Positions 1 to 8,675 of a DNA stretch of 56,147 nucleotides are shown one piece after another. A model generated the notes under the pieces. That model ran no database searches. It had not been told where the DNA came from and saw only the letters and a program-made list of their open reading frames with translations. Every line of letters begins with the position of its first letter. Within the stretch, counting starts at the first letter, position 1. Origin of the DNA: Sphingobium chlorophenolicum (GTDB lineage: Bacteria; Pseudomonadota; Alphaproteobacteria; Sphingomonadales; Sphingomonadaceae); the NCBI RefSeq assembly GCF_000722875.1, contig NZ_JFHR01000034.1, forward strand, positions 1 through 56,147, written 5' to 3'. The position numbers and the translations under genes were made by a program.

Positions 1-1
1 A

Positions 2-163
2 AAAATCGACTGCGACTTCCATGCCTATCGCTGGAGGCACCTCGTCGAGAACTTCTTCTGTAGCCTCAAAACATTCCGGCGCATCGCTACCCGATACGAG
101 AAAACTGATCAGAGCTACCGCGCCATGATCAACCTTGCGGCCCTGAAGATCGCTATGCGCTAA
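2..163 (+). CDS. IS5-family transposase, C-terminal fragment (5' end outside window)
   Basis: An open frame enters from the window edge and ends at TAA 161-163, giving 53 residues. It contains VENFFCSLKTFRRIATRYE and ends NLAALKIAMR, the conserved C-terminal block of IS5-group DDE transposases, whose catalytic Glu lies in the VENFF segment. The IS end lies immediately downstream, around 160-175, where sequence typical of a TonB receptor begins on the opposite strand. Only the 3' tail of the element is in the window, so subgroup and terminal repeats cannot be settled. Confidence 0.85.
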   Translation, partial: KIDCDFHAYRWRHLVENFFCSLKTFRRIATRYEKTDQSYRAMINLAALKIAMR

Positions 164-1131
164 ATGTCCACACGCCTTAGCCTGGCCTGGTCCACGGGCT
201 GATAGACGCCCTCATATTCGAAGCGCAGATTGGTGCCGGAATAGCCATAAGGTCCGAATGCGGAAGCATAATCGCGGTCCATGCGGAACCAGGTCACGGC
301 CGCCCGATTGGTGAGCTTGCCGTCGAACAACGCCAGGTTCAGCCCGGCATAGCCGACATATTGATCCGATTTCGACGAATCGGTCGTGCTGTCGACCACG
401 CCATTGTCGGTATCCAGATCGGCGTGGATATAATAGCCGCGTAGGTCGAGGCTGAGCGTGTCGGTGAAGGCCAGCTTCAGCTTGGCATTTGCGGCGATAT
501 TCTCGTACCCGTCTTTCTCCGTGCCGTTGGCGGCGGAAGAAATGCCGTCAGTGTTGAAATAAGCCAAGCCGACGCCGCCCGACGCGATGCCGGTGGTGCC
601 GGAAATATCCGCCTTGGCGTTCAGCGTATCGCGATAGCCGTAATCGACCGAGGCGTTGCCCGCGAAACCCTCGGCAGGCGTACCGGTCATGACGTTGACG
701 ACGCCGCCGACCGCCTGGCTGCCGTAGGCGACCGAGTTGGAGCCGCGCAAAATCTCGATGCGCTGGATGTTGCCGGTCAGCAGATTGCCGAAATCATACA
801 TGTCGCCGATACCGCTGGTGTCGTTGACCTTGACACCGTCGATCAGCACCAGCGTCTGCGTCGTTTCCGCGCCGCGCAACGAAACGCCGGTCACGCCGCC
901 CAGGCTGCCGCTGCGGTTGAAGCGCACGCCCGGCGTGGTGGCGAGCAGGTCGACCACGCTGACGCTCTGGCGGGTGCGGATGGTGTCGGCGTCGATGACG
1001 GTGACGGCCTGGCCAACTTCGTCACGGGGTTGTTCGATGCCCAGCGCGGTGACGATGATCTCGTCATTGTCCGCCGCCAGCGCGGGCATGGCCGCGAGCA
1101 AAGCGGCAAGAGAGATGGTGGCTTTCAACAT
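160..1131 (-). pseudogene. btuB: BtuB-like vitamin B12 TonB-dependent receptor, 3' half removed by IS insertion
   Basis: The first 323 codons of an outer-membrane TonB-dependent receptor are present. Residues 1-20 form a signal peptide ending ALAA, residues 23-29 (DEIIVTA) are the TonB box, and about 38-150 is the plug with LRGAETTQTLVLIDGVKV and EILRGSNSVAYG. The first barrel strands follow. Family members are usually about 600 or more residues. Here the frame leaves receptor sequence after VYQPVDQA and the last seven residues (RLRRVDI) plus the stop come from the IS end. The barrel is therefore incomplete and the product should not be functional. The upstream cobalamin riboswitch supports B12 or a related corrinoid as substrate. 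The missing 3' half may lie on the far side of the IS, outside the window. Confidence 0.85.
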
Positions 1132-1314
1132 TATTCTGTTTCCCTGAGCGTCGCTGCGACTTCATGGCTCAGGGCATCCGCTCATCGCGGTCGGCGCAGG
1201 GGGAAGTCGACGCCAATGCCCGCCCCCGCACCGATGCGGCCCTGCGCCGCTTCGTCGCTCAGACGGAAAACACCGTGCCATGGCCAACCCCTGGGCCAGG
1301 GCAAGAGCGACCGT

Positions 1315-1497
1315 GCGCCGGCAGGTCTCCTGGCTCGCGGGTCAATGCGGCGATGCACGCCTTCCCGGACTTGTGGTCCAGTGGCCGGTCTTTCGACCGA
1401 AGTGCATCGCGCTCACCGCTTACAGTTGCAGGGACAGCTGCGGAATTGGACGGTTTCCCGCCCGCACCGCATTCCCGTTTTCAGCCCTATCGGGCAC
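1315..1497 (-). promoter_or_regulatory. Cobalamin riboswitch upstream of truncated btuB
   Basis: Read on the minus strand this has the class hallmarks in order: a P1 arm GTGCC (1493-1497), the block GCTGAAAACGGGAATGCGG, the core GCAGCTGTCCCTGCAACTG followed by TAAGCGG, CACTTCGG..GGCCACTGG, GGGAAGGCG, the B12 box AGCCAGGAGACCTGCC (1320-1335), and the closing P1 arm GGCGC (1315-1319). It sits 183 bases upstream of the btuB ATG. The stretch between it and the ATG has no clear U-tract terminator, so control at translation initiation is more likely than termination. The 1132-1595 region otherwise holds no gene. From family knowledge, adenosyl- or methylcobalamin binding would repress btuB. Confidence 0.93.
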
Positions 1498-1595
1498 CGG
1501 CGCGATCTTCTTTGCGCGCGGAGGCTATGCCCCGCCCGCGCCGCGCGCCATAAGGGAAAGCGAGGCTGATGCCAAGCGGCATGAGGAGGGATGGA

Positions 1596-2135
1596 ATGCG
1601 ATTGCTGGGCACGGTTCTGGCCGGGGGACGATCCAGCCGCTTCGGCAGCGACAAGGCTTTGGCGATGCTCGACGGACGGACATTGCTGGATCATGCGGCG
1701 GCGGCGCTGGGCGCGCATGTCGAAACGGTCGTGGTTTGCGGGCGTCAGGTTCCGGGAATGATCGGGCTGGCGGACCGGCCGGCGGCGGACATGGGGCCTT
1801 TGGGCGGGCTGAACGCGGCGCTGCATCATGCCGCGGCGCTGGGTTATGACGCTGTGCTGACGACGGGGTGCGACGTTCCGGTCTATCCCGACGGGCTGGC
1901 GGAAGCCTTGATCGGGGACGGCGCGGCGATCCTGAAGGGGCAGCAACTGGCCGGATTCTGGCCCGCTTCATTGGCTGGAGAGTTGGATGCGCATCTGGCT
2001 GAGGAGAATAACCGGTCGATCTATGGCTGGCTGGAGCGGGTCGGGGCGCGGATCGTGCAACGGCCGGAATTCGTGCTGCCCAATATCAACCGGCCAGAGG
2101 ATCTGGAGCGGTTCATCCTTCCCCGTTCGGGCTGA
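1596..2135 (+). CDS. mobA: Molybdenum cofactor guanylyltransferase MobA
   Basis: Predicted to attach GMP from GTP to Mo-molybdopterin in the cytoplasm, forming the bis-MGD cofactor used by NasA-type nitrate reductases. The 179-residue product begins MRLLGTVLAGGRSSRFGSDK, the nucleotide-binding loop of the family. Later come GPLGGLNAAL and TTGCDVPVYP (metal- and substrate-binding Asp), and NINRPEDL near the end, as in other MobA. The start at 1596 is preferred over upstream in-frame ATGs (1569, 1581) because AGGAGGGA at 1583-1590 is spaced correctly only for it. It converges on the nitrate operon that needs its product. Confidence 0.93.
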   Translation: MRLLGTVLAGGRSSRFGSDKALAMLDGRTLLDHAAAALGAHVETVVVCGRQVPGMIGLADRPAADMGPLGGLNAALHHAAALGYDAVLTTGCDVPVYPDGLAEALIGDGAAILKGQQLAGFWPASLAGELDAHLAEENNRSIYGWLERVGARIVQRPEFVLPNINRPEDLERFILPRSG

Positions 2136-2159
2136 GCTTCGACAAGCTCAGCCCGAACG
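2124..2159. terminator. Perfect 14-bp hairpin between convergent mobA and cobA
   Basis: CGTTCGGGCTGAGC (2124-2137) pairs exactly with GCTCAGCCCGAACG (2146-2159) around an 8-base loop. The left arm contains the mobA stop codon (2133-2135). Its position between convergent genes suggests a bidirectional transcription stop. There is no strong T-run, so it may equally be a dispersed palindromic repeat used as such. Confidence 0.6.
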
Positions 2160-2172
2160 AGGGAGATGTACG

Positions 2173-2955
2173 TCAGACCTTGATAGAGGCGCTTACGGCA
2201 ATGTCAGCAGGAAGATTTGTCCCCGCCACCGCTTCCCCGATCAGCAGCAGGGTCGGGTCTTCATCGCTGATCGTCTGCACCAGAAAGGCCAGCGCGGACA
2301 GCTTGCCCCGGATCAGTCGCTCATTGGGGAGGGAGACATTGACCGCCACCATCACCGGCGTCTCCGGATCGCGTCCGGCGGCGATCAGCGAGCGGCTGAT
2401 CTCCCCCGCTGCGGCGCGGCCCATATAGATACCGAGCGTGCCGCCCGGCCGGGCAAGCGCTTCCCAATCGAGCTTCAGCGGCTCGCCCGCCTTCAGATGC
2501 GCCGTCACCAGCGTCAGCCCCCGCGCCACGCCGCGCAGGGTGAGCGAGGCATGGCCGCTCGCCGCAGCCGCGCTGGCCGTGGTGATGCCGGGGCAGATGC
2601 GGAAGGAAATGCCGTCCGCCGCCAGATGCTCCATCTCCTCAGCCGAGCGGCCGAAGACCGAGGGGTCGCCGCCCTTCAGGCGCACGACGCGCTTGCCCGC
2701 CTTCGCCGCCGCCAGCAGCAGGTCGTTGATGCTTTCCTGCGCCTTGCTGTGGCGGCCGGAGCGTTTGCCGACGCTGACCCGCTCCACGCCCTGCGGGATC
2801 AGGTCCAGCACCCCCGGCCCCACCAGCGCGTCGTAGAAGACGATCTCCGCCGCCGAGATCAGCTTTTCGGCCTTGCGGGTCAGCAGGTCCGGGTCGCCGG
2901 GGCCCGCGCCGACCAGCCAGACCTCGCCGGGGGCGATAAGCTCATTCGGCTGCAT
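2173..2955 (-). CDS. cobA: Uroporphyrinogen-III C-methyltransferase (SUMT)
   Basis: Predicted to methylate uroporphyrinogen III at C2 and C7 with S-adenosylmethionine to give precorrin-2, the first step to siroheme and cobalamin. At 260 residues it has the standalone SUMT length. Motifs: VGAGPGDPDLLT (residues about 15-26), VVRLKGGDPSVFGR, CPGITTASAAAA and LTLVTAHL. Its start overlaps the end of nasA by 14 bases, so it is the last gene of the nitrate operon and probably translationally coupled. The context says its job here is siroheme supply for NirB. It complements the CysG N-terminal protein at 19114-19872, which lacks a full SUMT domain. Confidence 0.95.
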   Translation of the reverse strand: MQPNELIAPGEVWLVGAGPGDPDLLTRKAEKLISAAEIVFYDALVGPGVLDLIPQGVERVSVGKRSGRHSKAQESINDLLLAAAKAGKRVVRLKGGDPSVFGRSAEEMEHLAADGISFRICPGITTASAAAASGHASLTLRGVARGLTLVTAHLKAGEPLKLDWEALARPGGTLGIYMGRAAAGEISRSLIAAGRDPETPVMVAVNVSLPNERLIRGKLSALAFLVQTISDEDPTLLLIGEAVAGTNLPADIAVSASIKV

Positions 2956-5548
2956 GAAGCGTCTCCTGTGTGGTTTGGGCGAGGATATTGGCTAGCGCGG
3001 GGCGGCACGATCCGCAATTGGTCCCCGCGCCCAGCGCCTTGCCGATGGCGGGCACGTCGACCAGTTGCTGTTCCCGAATGGCGGCGACGATCTGGTTCAG
3101 GCCGATGTCGAAGCAGACGCAGACCGTAGCACCCTTGTCCGGCTGGCTGCCGGGACCGCGCGCGGCGAGGACGGAGCCGCCCACCCCTTCGGCTTCGAGC
3201 TGGCGAATGAGCCAGTCGCGGGAGGGCAGCAGGCCGGTGCGGGTCACGAACAGCACGCCGTTCAATCTGCCCTCGCCGATGGTCGCCACGCGCCGGGTGC
3301 CGCGCGAGGCGTCCATGGCCTCGACGCGGTCGCCCTTCGGCAGGAAGGCGTCGAGCCGGGCCGGGTCGCCATTGCCCGCAATCTCGTACAGCGCGCCGCC
3401 CGGCACGGTGATCCGCGTGGACCAGAGGCAGGGCAACTTCACCGGCTGGTCCCCGCGCAGGATCAGGAAGCCCTTCCATTCGGTCGCGACCTTCTCGACG
3501 CTGGCCGGGGTGGATTTGAAGCCGGGCTGGCCCGAATGCGGATCGACCAGCGGGCGGGGAAGCAGGCCGGTGCGGCCGCCGCTCGACACCTGATCGGTCC
3601 AGTGGATCGGGGTGAAGATCTCACCGGGGCGCTGGCCTTCGCTCAGGGCCACGCGGAAGAGGCTGTTGCCCTGCGCGGTCTGGACGCGGGCCAGGTCGCG
3701 GTCGACGATGCCCAGCGCTTCGGCGTCTCGCGGGTGGATTTCCACCAGCGCCTCCTCGCGATGCCGGGCGAGCCTGGGCGACAGGCCGGTGCGGCTCATC
3801 GTGTGCCACTGGTCGCGGTAACGCCCGGTGTTGAGCGTCATCGGCCATTGTTGGAGCGGCTCCTGAAGCTCCATCTGCCTGGTCAGCACCAGCCGCGCCT
3901 TGCGGTCCGGCGTGGTGAAACCGTTGGCGAAGGGCGTGTCGCCGCCCCAGCGAAAGGGCTGCATGGCGTCATAGGCTTCGTTGCCGATGGTGGCTTGGGC
4001 ACGCAGGTTGAGCACGCGCTGGCCGTCATTCTGATAGGCGGTGAGGCGCGCATGTTCGCGCCAGATCTCAGCAGGGCGGTCATAGGCGAAGGCGTTGCGC
4101 CAGCCCATGCGGCGGCCGACTTCCTTGACGATCCACCAGTCGGGCCTGGCCTCGCCGGGCAGCGCGAGGAAGGGGCGCTGGCGGCTGACGGTGCGGTCCG
4201 AATTGGTGACGGTGCCGTCCTTTTCCCCCCATCCGGCGGCGGGCAGGCGGACATGGGCATGGGTGCTGCTGTCGGTGTCGGCCATGATGTCCGACACGAC
4301 GAGGAAGGGGATCGCCTCCAGCGCTTCCCGCACGCGGCCCGCATCGGGCAGCGAGACGGCGGGGTTGGTCGCCATGATCCAGAGCGCCTTGATCCGGCCT
4401 TCGTTGATGGCGCGGAACAGGTCGACGGCTTTCAGGCCCGGCTTTGTCGCCATGGCCGGGGCGGCCCAGAAGCGGCCTACCCGCTCCACATTATCGGGCG
4501 CGAAGTCCATATGCGCGGCGAGGGTCGAGGCAAGGCCGCCGACCTCGCGGCCGCCCATGGCGTTGGGCTGGCCGGTGATGGAGAAGGGCGCGGCGCCCGG
4601 CTTGCCGATGCGGCCCGTGGCGAGATGGACGTTGATGATCGCGTTGACCTGATCGGTGCCGCGGATCGACTGGTTGATGCCCTGGCTGAACATGGTGACG
4701 GTGCGGGGCGTGGCGGCGAACAGCTTGTAAAATTGTTCCAGCAGCGCGGGCGCGATGTCGCAGGTCTTCGCCGTCGTCCAGAGATCGTGGCCGGTGCGGA
4801 TATGCTCCCAGAAGCCTTCGGGCGCGTTGACGTGATCGGCAAGGAAGGCCGGATCAGTGATCCCCTCCGCATCGCAACAGGCGAGCAGGCCGTTCATCAG
4901 GGCGACGTCCGTGCCGGGCTTCAGCGGCAGATGCAGGTCGGCGCCTTCGCAGGTTTCGGTGCGGCGGGGGTCGATGACGACCAGCCTGGTGCCGCGCGCG
5001 GCGCGGGCGGCCTGGATACGCTGATAGACGATGGGATGGCACCATGCGGTGTTGGAGCCGACCAGCACGATCAGGTCGGCTTCATCCAGATCGTCATAGC
5101 TGGCGGGCACCACATCCTCACCGAACGCCCGGTTGTGCCCGGCGACGGCGCTGGACATGCAGAGACGGCTGTTGGTGTCGATGTTCGCTGAACCGATAAA
5201 GCCCTTCATCAGCTTGTTGGCGACATAATAATCTTCGGTCATCAACTGGCCGGAGACGTAGAAGGCCACGCTGTCGGGACCATGGCGGTCTATGGTTTCG
5301 CGGAATTTCTTCGCGACCAGGTCCAGCGCCTTGTCCCAGCTTGCGCGCTTCTGGCCGATCATCGGGTGCAGCAGGCGGCCGGTCAGCCCCACCGTCTCGC
5401 CCAGATGCGTGCCCTTGGAACAGAGGCGTCCGCCATTGGCCGGGTGCGCCGTGTCCCCCTTGATTTCGACCGACCGGCCACCGGTCGGCGTGGCCGATAT
5501 GCCGCAGCCGACGCCGCAATAGGCGCAGGTGGTGCGTATACTCGTCAT
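2942..5548 (-). CDS. nasA: Assimilatory nitrate reductase catalytic subunit
   Basis: Predicted cytoplasmic molybdoenzyme reducing nitrate to nitrite; 868 residues. The N-terminus has the [4Fe-4S] motif CAYCGVGCG (Cys8, 11, 15) with a fourth Cys in GGRLCSKG, followed by the molybdopterin oxidoreductase domain (STHAHVRLPAAGWGEKDGT, TVTNSDRTVSRQRP) and the dinucleotide-binding domain (NTGRYRDQWHTMSRTG). A C-terminal BFD-like [2Fe-2S] module carries CVCFD and NCGSCRPAL, as in Klebsiella-type NasA. ATG 5546-5548 is chosen because GGAGGGG lies just upstream and the family N-terminus begins there; the frame stays open to 5626. No separate NasC-type reductase is seen nearby, so the electron donor is unclear. 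Confidence 0.95.
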   Translation of the reverse strand: MTSIRTTCAYCGVGCGISATPTGGRSVEIKGDTAHPANGGRLCSKGTHLGETVGLTGRLLHPMIGQKRASWDKALDLVAKKFRETIDRHGPDSVAFYVSGQLMTEDYYVANKLMKGFIGSANIDTNSRLCMSSAVAGHNRAFGEDVVPASYDDLDEADLIVLVGSNTAWCHPIVYQRIQAARAARGTRLVVIDPRRTETCEGADLHLPLKPGTDVALMNGLLACCDAEGITDPAFLADHVNAPEGFWEHIRTGHDLWTTAKTCDIAPALLEQFYKLFAATPRTVTMFSQGINQSIRGTDQVNAIINVHLATGRIGKPGAAPFSITGQPNAMGGREVGGLASTLAAHMDFAPDNVERVGRFWAAPAMATKPGLKAVDLFRAINEGRIKALWIMATNPAVSLPDAGRVREALEAIPFLVVSDIMADTDSSTHAHVRLPAAGWGEKDGTVTNSDRTVSRQRPFLALPGEARPDWWIVKEVGRRMGWRNAFAYDRPAEIWREHARLTAYQNDGQRVLNLRAQATIGNEAYDAMQPFRWGGDTPFANGFTTPDRKARLVLTRQMELQEPLQQWPMTLNTGRYRDQWHTMSRTGLSPRLARHREEALVEIHPRDAEALGIVDRDLARVQTAQGNSLFRVALSEGQRPGEIFTPIHWTDQVSSGGRTGLLPRPLVDPHSGQPGFKSTPASVEKVATEWKGFLILRGDQPVKLPCLWSTRITVPGGALYEIAGNGDPARLDAFLPKGDRVEAMDASRGTRRVATIGEGRLNGVLFVTRTGLLPSRDWLIRQLEAEGVGGSVLAARGPGSQPDKGATVCVCFDIGLNQIVAAIREQQLVDVPAIGKALGAGTNCGSCRPALANILAQTTQETLHAAE

Positions 5549-5636
5549 AGCCCCTCCCTGTTGGGCTGGGTGCGAGCGAAGCGAGCCTGCAACCTCACCC
5601 TCGCAGGCGCCGCTGGCGCGGCGCACCCACCCCCGG

Positions 5637-5658
5637 CCCCTCCCTTGAAAGGGAGGGG
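5637..5658. repeat. Short palindrome between nirD and nasA
   Basis: CCCCTCCC and GGGAGGGG flank TTGAAA. The motif sits in the 127-base gap between nirD and nasA together with GC-rich flanking sequence. A similar 11-bp-arm palindrome lies at 56116-56139. It could stabilise or partly terminate the nirBD transcript before nasA. Confidence 0.45.
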
Positions 5659-5675
5659 AGAAGAAAGGCTGGCCT

Positions 5676-6011
5676 TCATGCGGCCGCCTTGAGCGAAGCC
5701 GGGCGGGCGATCAGGATGCGGCCACCCTCTTCCCTGACCGCGATGGTGGGGGTGCAGCCCTCATCATTGCCCTGCGCCTCGCCCGTCTTCAGGGCGATGT
5801 TCCAATTGTGCAGCGGGCAGGCGACGCTGTAGCCGTGGACGATGCCCTGGCTCAGCGGACCCTTCTTGTGCGGGCATTCGTTGACCAGCGCAAAGACATG
5901 GTCGTCGCCAGTGCGGAAGACGGCGATTTCCTTCTCGCCCGCGATCTGCACCGTGCGGGCGCCGCGCTGGGGAATGTCGGCCAGCGTTCCGATGTCGATC
6001 CAGTCGGTCAT
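5676..6011 (-). CDS. nirD: Nitrite reductase small subunit NirD (Rieske-type)
   Basis: Small subunit of the NADH-dependent assimilatory nitrite reductase; 111 residues. It keeps a full Rieske pattern, CPHKKGPL followed by CPLHNW, so the [2Fe-2S] ligands Cys-His and Cys-His are present; some NirD proteins have lost them. The start is ATG at 6009-6011 (MTDWIDIG), with GGAG eight bases upstream inside the end of nirB; an in-frame GTG at 6020 is less likely. Five bases separate the nirB stop from this start, so the pair is co-translated. Confidence 0.95.
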   Translation of the reverse strand: MTDWIDIGTLADIPQRGARTVQIAGEKEIAVFRTGDDHVFALVNECPHKKGPLSQGIVHGYSVACPLHNWNIALKTGEAQGNDEGCTPTIAVREEGGRILIARPASLKAAA

Positions 6012-6016
6012 GGGTG

Positions 6017-8521
6017 TCACTCCGCAGCGATGGCAATGGGTTCGAGGGGCTGGTGCAGTTCCGCGTCCGCACCGGCTGCGCGCTGCGCCCAGGGGTCTTC
6101 CTGGCTGAAGCTCTGCGAATAGAGGAAGCGGCTGCGCAGCGCCTCTCGGCCTGCCTCATCCTCCACAATGCGCTGCTTCACATAGTCCACGCCGACGCGC
6201 TCGATCCAGGGCGCGGTGCGCTCCAGATAGCGGGCTTCCTCGCGGTAGAGCTGGATGAAGGCGGCGCAATAATCCATCGCCTCCTGCTCGGTCGTCACCT
6301 TGCACAGCAGGTCGGTGGCGCGGACATGGATGCCGCCATTGCCACCCACATGCAGTTCGTAGCCCGAGTCGACGCAGACCACGCCGAAATCCTTGATCGT
6401 CGCCTCCGCACAGTTGCGGGGGCAGCCGGACGCGGCGATCTTGAACTTGTGGGGCATCCACGACCCCCATGTCATCCTCTCGATCTTGACGCCAAGGCCG
6501 GTGGAATCCTGCGTGCCGAAGCGGCACCATTCCGACCCGACGCAGGTCTTCACCGTGCGCAGCGACTTGCCATAGGCGTGGCCCGACACCATGCCCGCGG
6601 CATTGAGGTCGGCCCAGACGGCAGGCAAATCTTCCTTCTTGATGCCGAAAATGTCGAGGCGCTGGCCGCCCGTCACCTTCACCATCGGGGCGTCATATTT
6701 CTCGACCACATCGGCGATGGCGCGCAGTTCACGCGGGTTGGTGAGACCGCCCCACATGCGCGGGACAACCGAATAAGTGCCGTCCTTCTGGATGTTGGCG
6801 TGCATGCGCTCATTGACGAAACGGCTTTGCTGGTCGTCCTGATATTCGCCGGGCAGCGCGCAGAGCAGATAATAGTTCAGCGCGGGGCGGCAGGAGGAGC
6901 AGCCGTCCGGCGTCGACCAGTGCAGCAACTGCATCACTTCCGGGATCGAGCGCATATTCTGCGCCACGATCTCCCGACGGACATCGTCATGGGTGAAGCT
7001 GGTGCATTTGCATAGCGTCTTTGGGCCGGACTGGACGTCGTCGCCCAGCACCACCGCCAGCAGATTTTCGACCAATCCCGTGCAGCTTCCGCAGCTTGCC
7101 GACGCCTTGCAGGTGGCGCGCACCGCGTCGAGGCTGCAATTGCCTGCTTCGATGCAGGCGACGACCTGGCCCTTGCTGACGCCGTTGCAGCCGCAGACCT
7201 CGGCATCGTCCGAGAGCGCCGCAACGGCCGCCTTAGGGTCCAGCGCGCCCCCTCCGGAGGCGAAGGCCTGGCCGAAGATCAGCAGGTCGCGGATTTCCGC
7301 GACGTCTTCCTGCTTCTTGAGCATGTCGAAATACCAGCCGCCATCGACGGTATCGCCATAGAGCACCGCGCCGACGATCCTGTCGTCCTTGACGACGACG
7401 CGCTTGTAGACGCCGCGCGAGGCGTCGCGCAGGACGATGTCCTCGCACCCCTCGCCGCCGGAGAAATCGCCGGCGGAAAAGACGTCCAGACCCGCGACCT
7501 TGAGCTTGGTGGACGTCACCGAACCCCTGTAGCCCGTATGCCGGTCGGTCAGGCCGTCAGCGAGGCTGCGGCACATGTCCCAGAGCGGCGCGACGAGGCC
7601 ATAGACATTGCCGTCATGTTCGACGCATTCGCCGACCGCCAACACGTCCGGGTCGCTGGTGACCATGTGATCGTCGACCTTGATGCCGCGATTGACCTCC
7701 AGCCCGGCTTCGCGGGCAAGGGCGGTCGAGGGGCGGATGCCCACCGCCATGACGACGAGGCTGGCGGGGATTTCGGTTCCGTCCTTCAGGCGGACGCCCT
7801 CTACCTTGCCGTCGCCGTAGATTTCTTCGGTGTTGGCGCCGGTCAGGATGGTCTGGCCGCGCCCTTCCAGAGCGGACTTCAGCAGCCATGCCGCCGCTTC
7901 GTCCAACTGACGTTCCATGAGTGAGTCCATGAGGTGGACGACGGTCACTTTCATGCCGCGCAGGGTCAGGCCGTGGGCCGCTTCGAGGCCGAGCAGGCCG
8001 CCGCCTATGACGACTGCGTTGCCGCCCTTGTCAGCGGCGGCCAGCATGGTGTCGACATCCTTCATGTCGCGGAAGCTGATGACGCCGGGCAGATCCTTGC
8101 CCGGAACCGGGATGATGAAGGGGTCGGAACCCGTCGCGATCAGCAGTTTGTCATAGCCGACGGTGCGACCCGATTGGCTGGTGACGGTCTTGGCGGCGCG
8201 GTCTATGGCCGTCACCGGGTCGCCCGCGATCAGTTCGATATTGTTATCGCTGTACCAGTCGCGGCTGTTGATGATGATGTCGTCGAAGCTCTTTTCCCCG
8301 GCCAGGACCGGCGAGAGCATGATGCGGTTATAGTTCACATAAGGTTCCGCGCCGAAGATGGTGACGCGATAACGGTGCTTGTCCCGCGCCAGCAGTTCCT
8401 CGACAGCGCGGCAACCGGCCATGCCGTTGCCCACGACCACCAGATGTTCCCGAACATCTTCGGACGGCACGAAGAGTTGTTCTTCGCTGGCCGTTTCCGG
8501 TCCGTTGTTCTGAAAATCCAT
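6017..8521 (-). CDS. nirB: NADH-dependent nitrite reductase large subunit NirB
   Basis: Predicted to reduce nitrite to ammonium with NADH in the cytoplasm; 834 residues. Order: N-terminal FAD/NAD(P) domain (VVVGNGMAGCRA, VIGGGLLGLEAA), a BFD [2Fe-2S] module (CGCNGVSKGQ..CGSCTG), a second cysteine cluster (CKCTSF..CSSCRPALNYY), a ferredoxin-like half domain, and the sulfite/nitrite reductase haem domain with CVGSEWCRFG and CPRNCAEA, which hold the [4Fe-4S]-siroheme. The start MDFQNNG at 8519-8521 places the FAD domain at normal distance. The longer open frame upstream runs through the leader hairpins and is rejected. A regulatory leader precedes it (8534-8703). Confidence 0.96.
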   Translation of the reverse strand: MDFQNNGPETASEEQLFVPSEDVREHLVVVGNGMAGCRAVEELLARDKHRYRVTIFGAEPYVNYNRIMLSPVLAGEKSFDDIIINSRDWYSDNNIELIAGDPVTAIDRAAKTVTSQSGRTVGYDKLLIATGSDPFIIPVPGKDLPGVISFRDMKDVDTMLAAADKGGNAVVIGGGLLGLEAAHGLTLRGMKVTVVHLMDSLMERQLDEAAAWLLKSALEGRGQTILTGANTEEIYGDGKVEGVRLKDGTEIPASLVVMAVGIRPSTALAREAGLEVNRGIKVDDHMVTSDPDVLAVGECVEHDGNVYGLVAPLWDMCRSLADGLTDRHTGYRGSVTSTKLKVAGLDVFSAGDFSGGEGCEDIVLRDASRGVYKRVVVKDDRIVGAVLYGDTVDGGWYFDMLKKQEDVAEIRDLLIFGQAFASGGGALDPKAAVAALSDDAEVCGCNGVSKGQVVACIEAGNCSLDAVRATCKASASCGSCTGLVENLLAVVLGDDVQSGPKTLCKCTSFTHDDVRREIVAQNMRSIPEVMQLLHWSTPDGCSSCRPALNYYLLCALPGEYQDDQQSRFVNERMHANIQKDGTYSVVPRMWGGLTNPRELRAIADVVEKYDAPMVKVTGGQRLDIFGIKKEDLPAVWADLNAAGMVSGHAYGKSLRTVKTCVGSEWCRFGTQDSTGLGVKIERMTWGSWMPHKFKIAASGCPRNCAEATIKDFGVVCVDSGYELHVGGNGGIHVRATDLLCKVTTEQEAMDYCAAFIQLYREEARYLERTAPWIERVGVDYVKQRIVEDEAGREALRSRFLYSQSFSQEDPWAQRAAGADAELHQPLEPIAIAAE

Positions 8522-8533
8522 CCCTTGACTCCA

Positions 8534-8595
8534 GAAAAGAAAAAGGCCGCCATCCGGACCCCCGGTCTTTGAAACCGAAGGTCTGGATGGCGGCC
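8534..8595 (-). terminator. Intrinsic terminator in nirB leader (NasT antitermination site)
   Basis: On the minus strand GGCCGCCATCCAGACC (8580-8595) pairs with GGTCCGGATGGCGGCC (8545-8560), leaving one C.A mismatch, and is followed by TTTTTCTTTT (8535-8544). It lies after the nirB promoter and two hexaloop hairpins, only 13 bases before the nirB start. A terminator between promoter and gene implies conditional read-through. Confidence 0.85.
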
Positions 8596-8614
8596 TTGCC
8601 ATCATAAGCGCCTT

Positions 8615-8667
8615 GATTGTCCGTCCCTGGACCATCGCGGCTATGGAAGAAGGACAACCCTGTCCTT
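8615..8667 (-). promoter_or_regulatory. Tandem hexaloop hairpins in nirB leader, putative NasT/ANTAR RNA target
   Basis: Hairpin 1 (8650-8667): AAGGAC-AGGGTT-GTCCTT, a perfect 6-bp stem. Hairpin 2 (8615-8636): GATGGTCC-AGGGAC-GGACAATC, seven pairs with one G.A mismatch. Both loops are six bases with A at position 1 and G at position 4, the pattern known for ANTAR-domain RNA targets. They are 14 bases apart and precede the terminator at 8545-8595. The ANTAR protein NasT is encoded 3 kb upstream in the same cluster. Confidence 0.8.
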
Positions 8668-8675
8668 TGCATCGC

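Noticed and set aside
3065..5191. 708-codon open frame on + strand
   Set aside because: Exact antisense of nasA; high GC gives long open shadow frames. No ribosome site, no recognisable domain.
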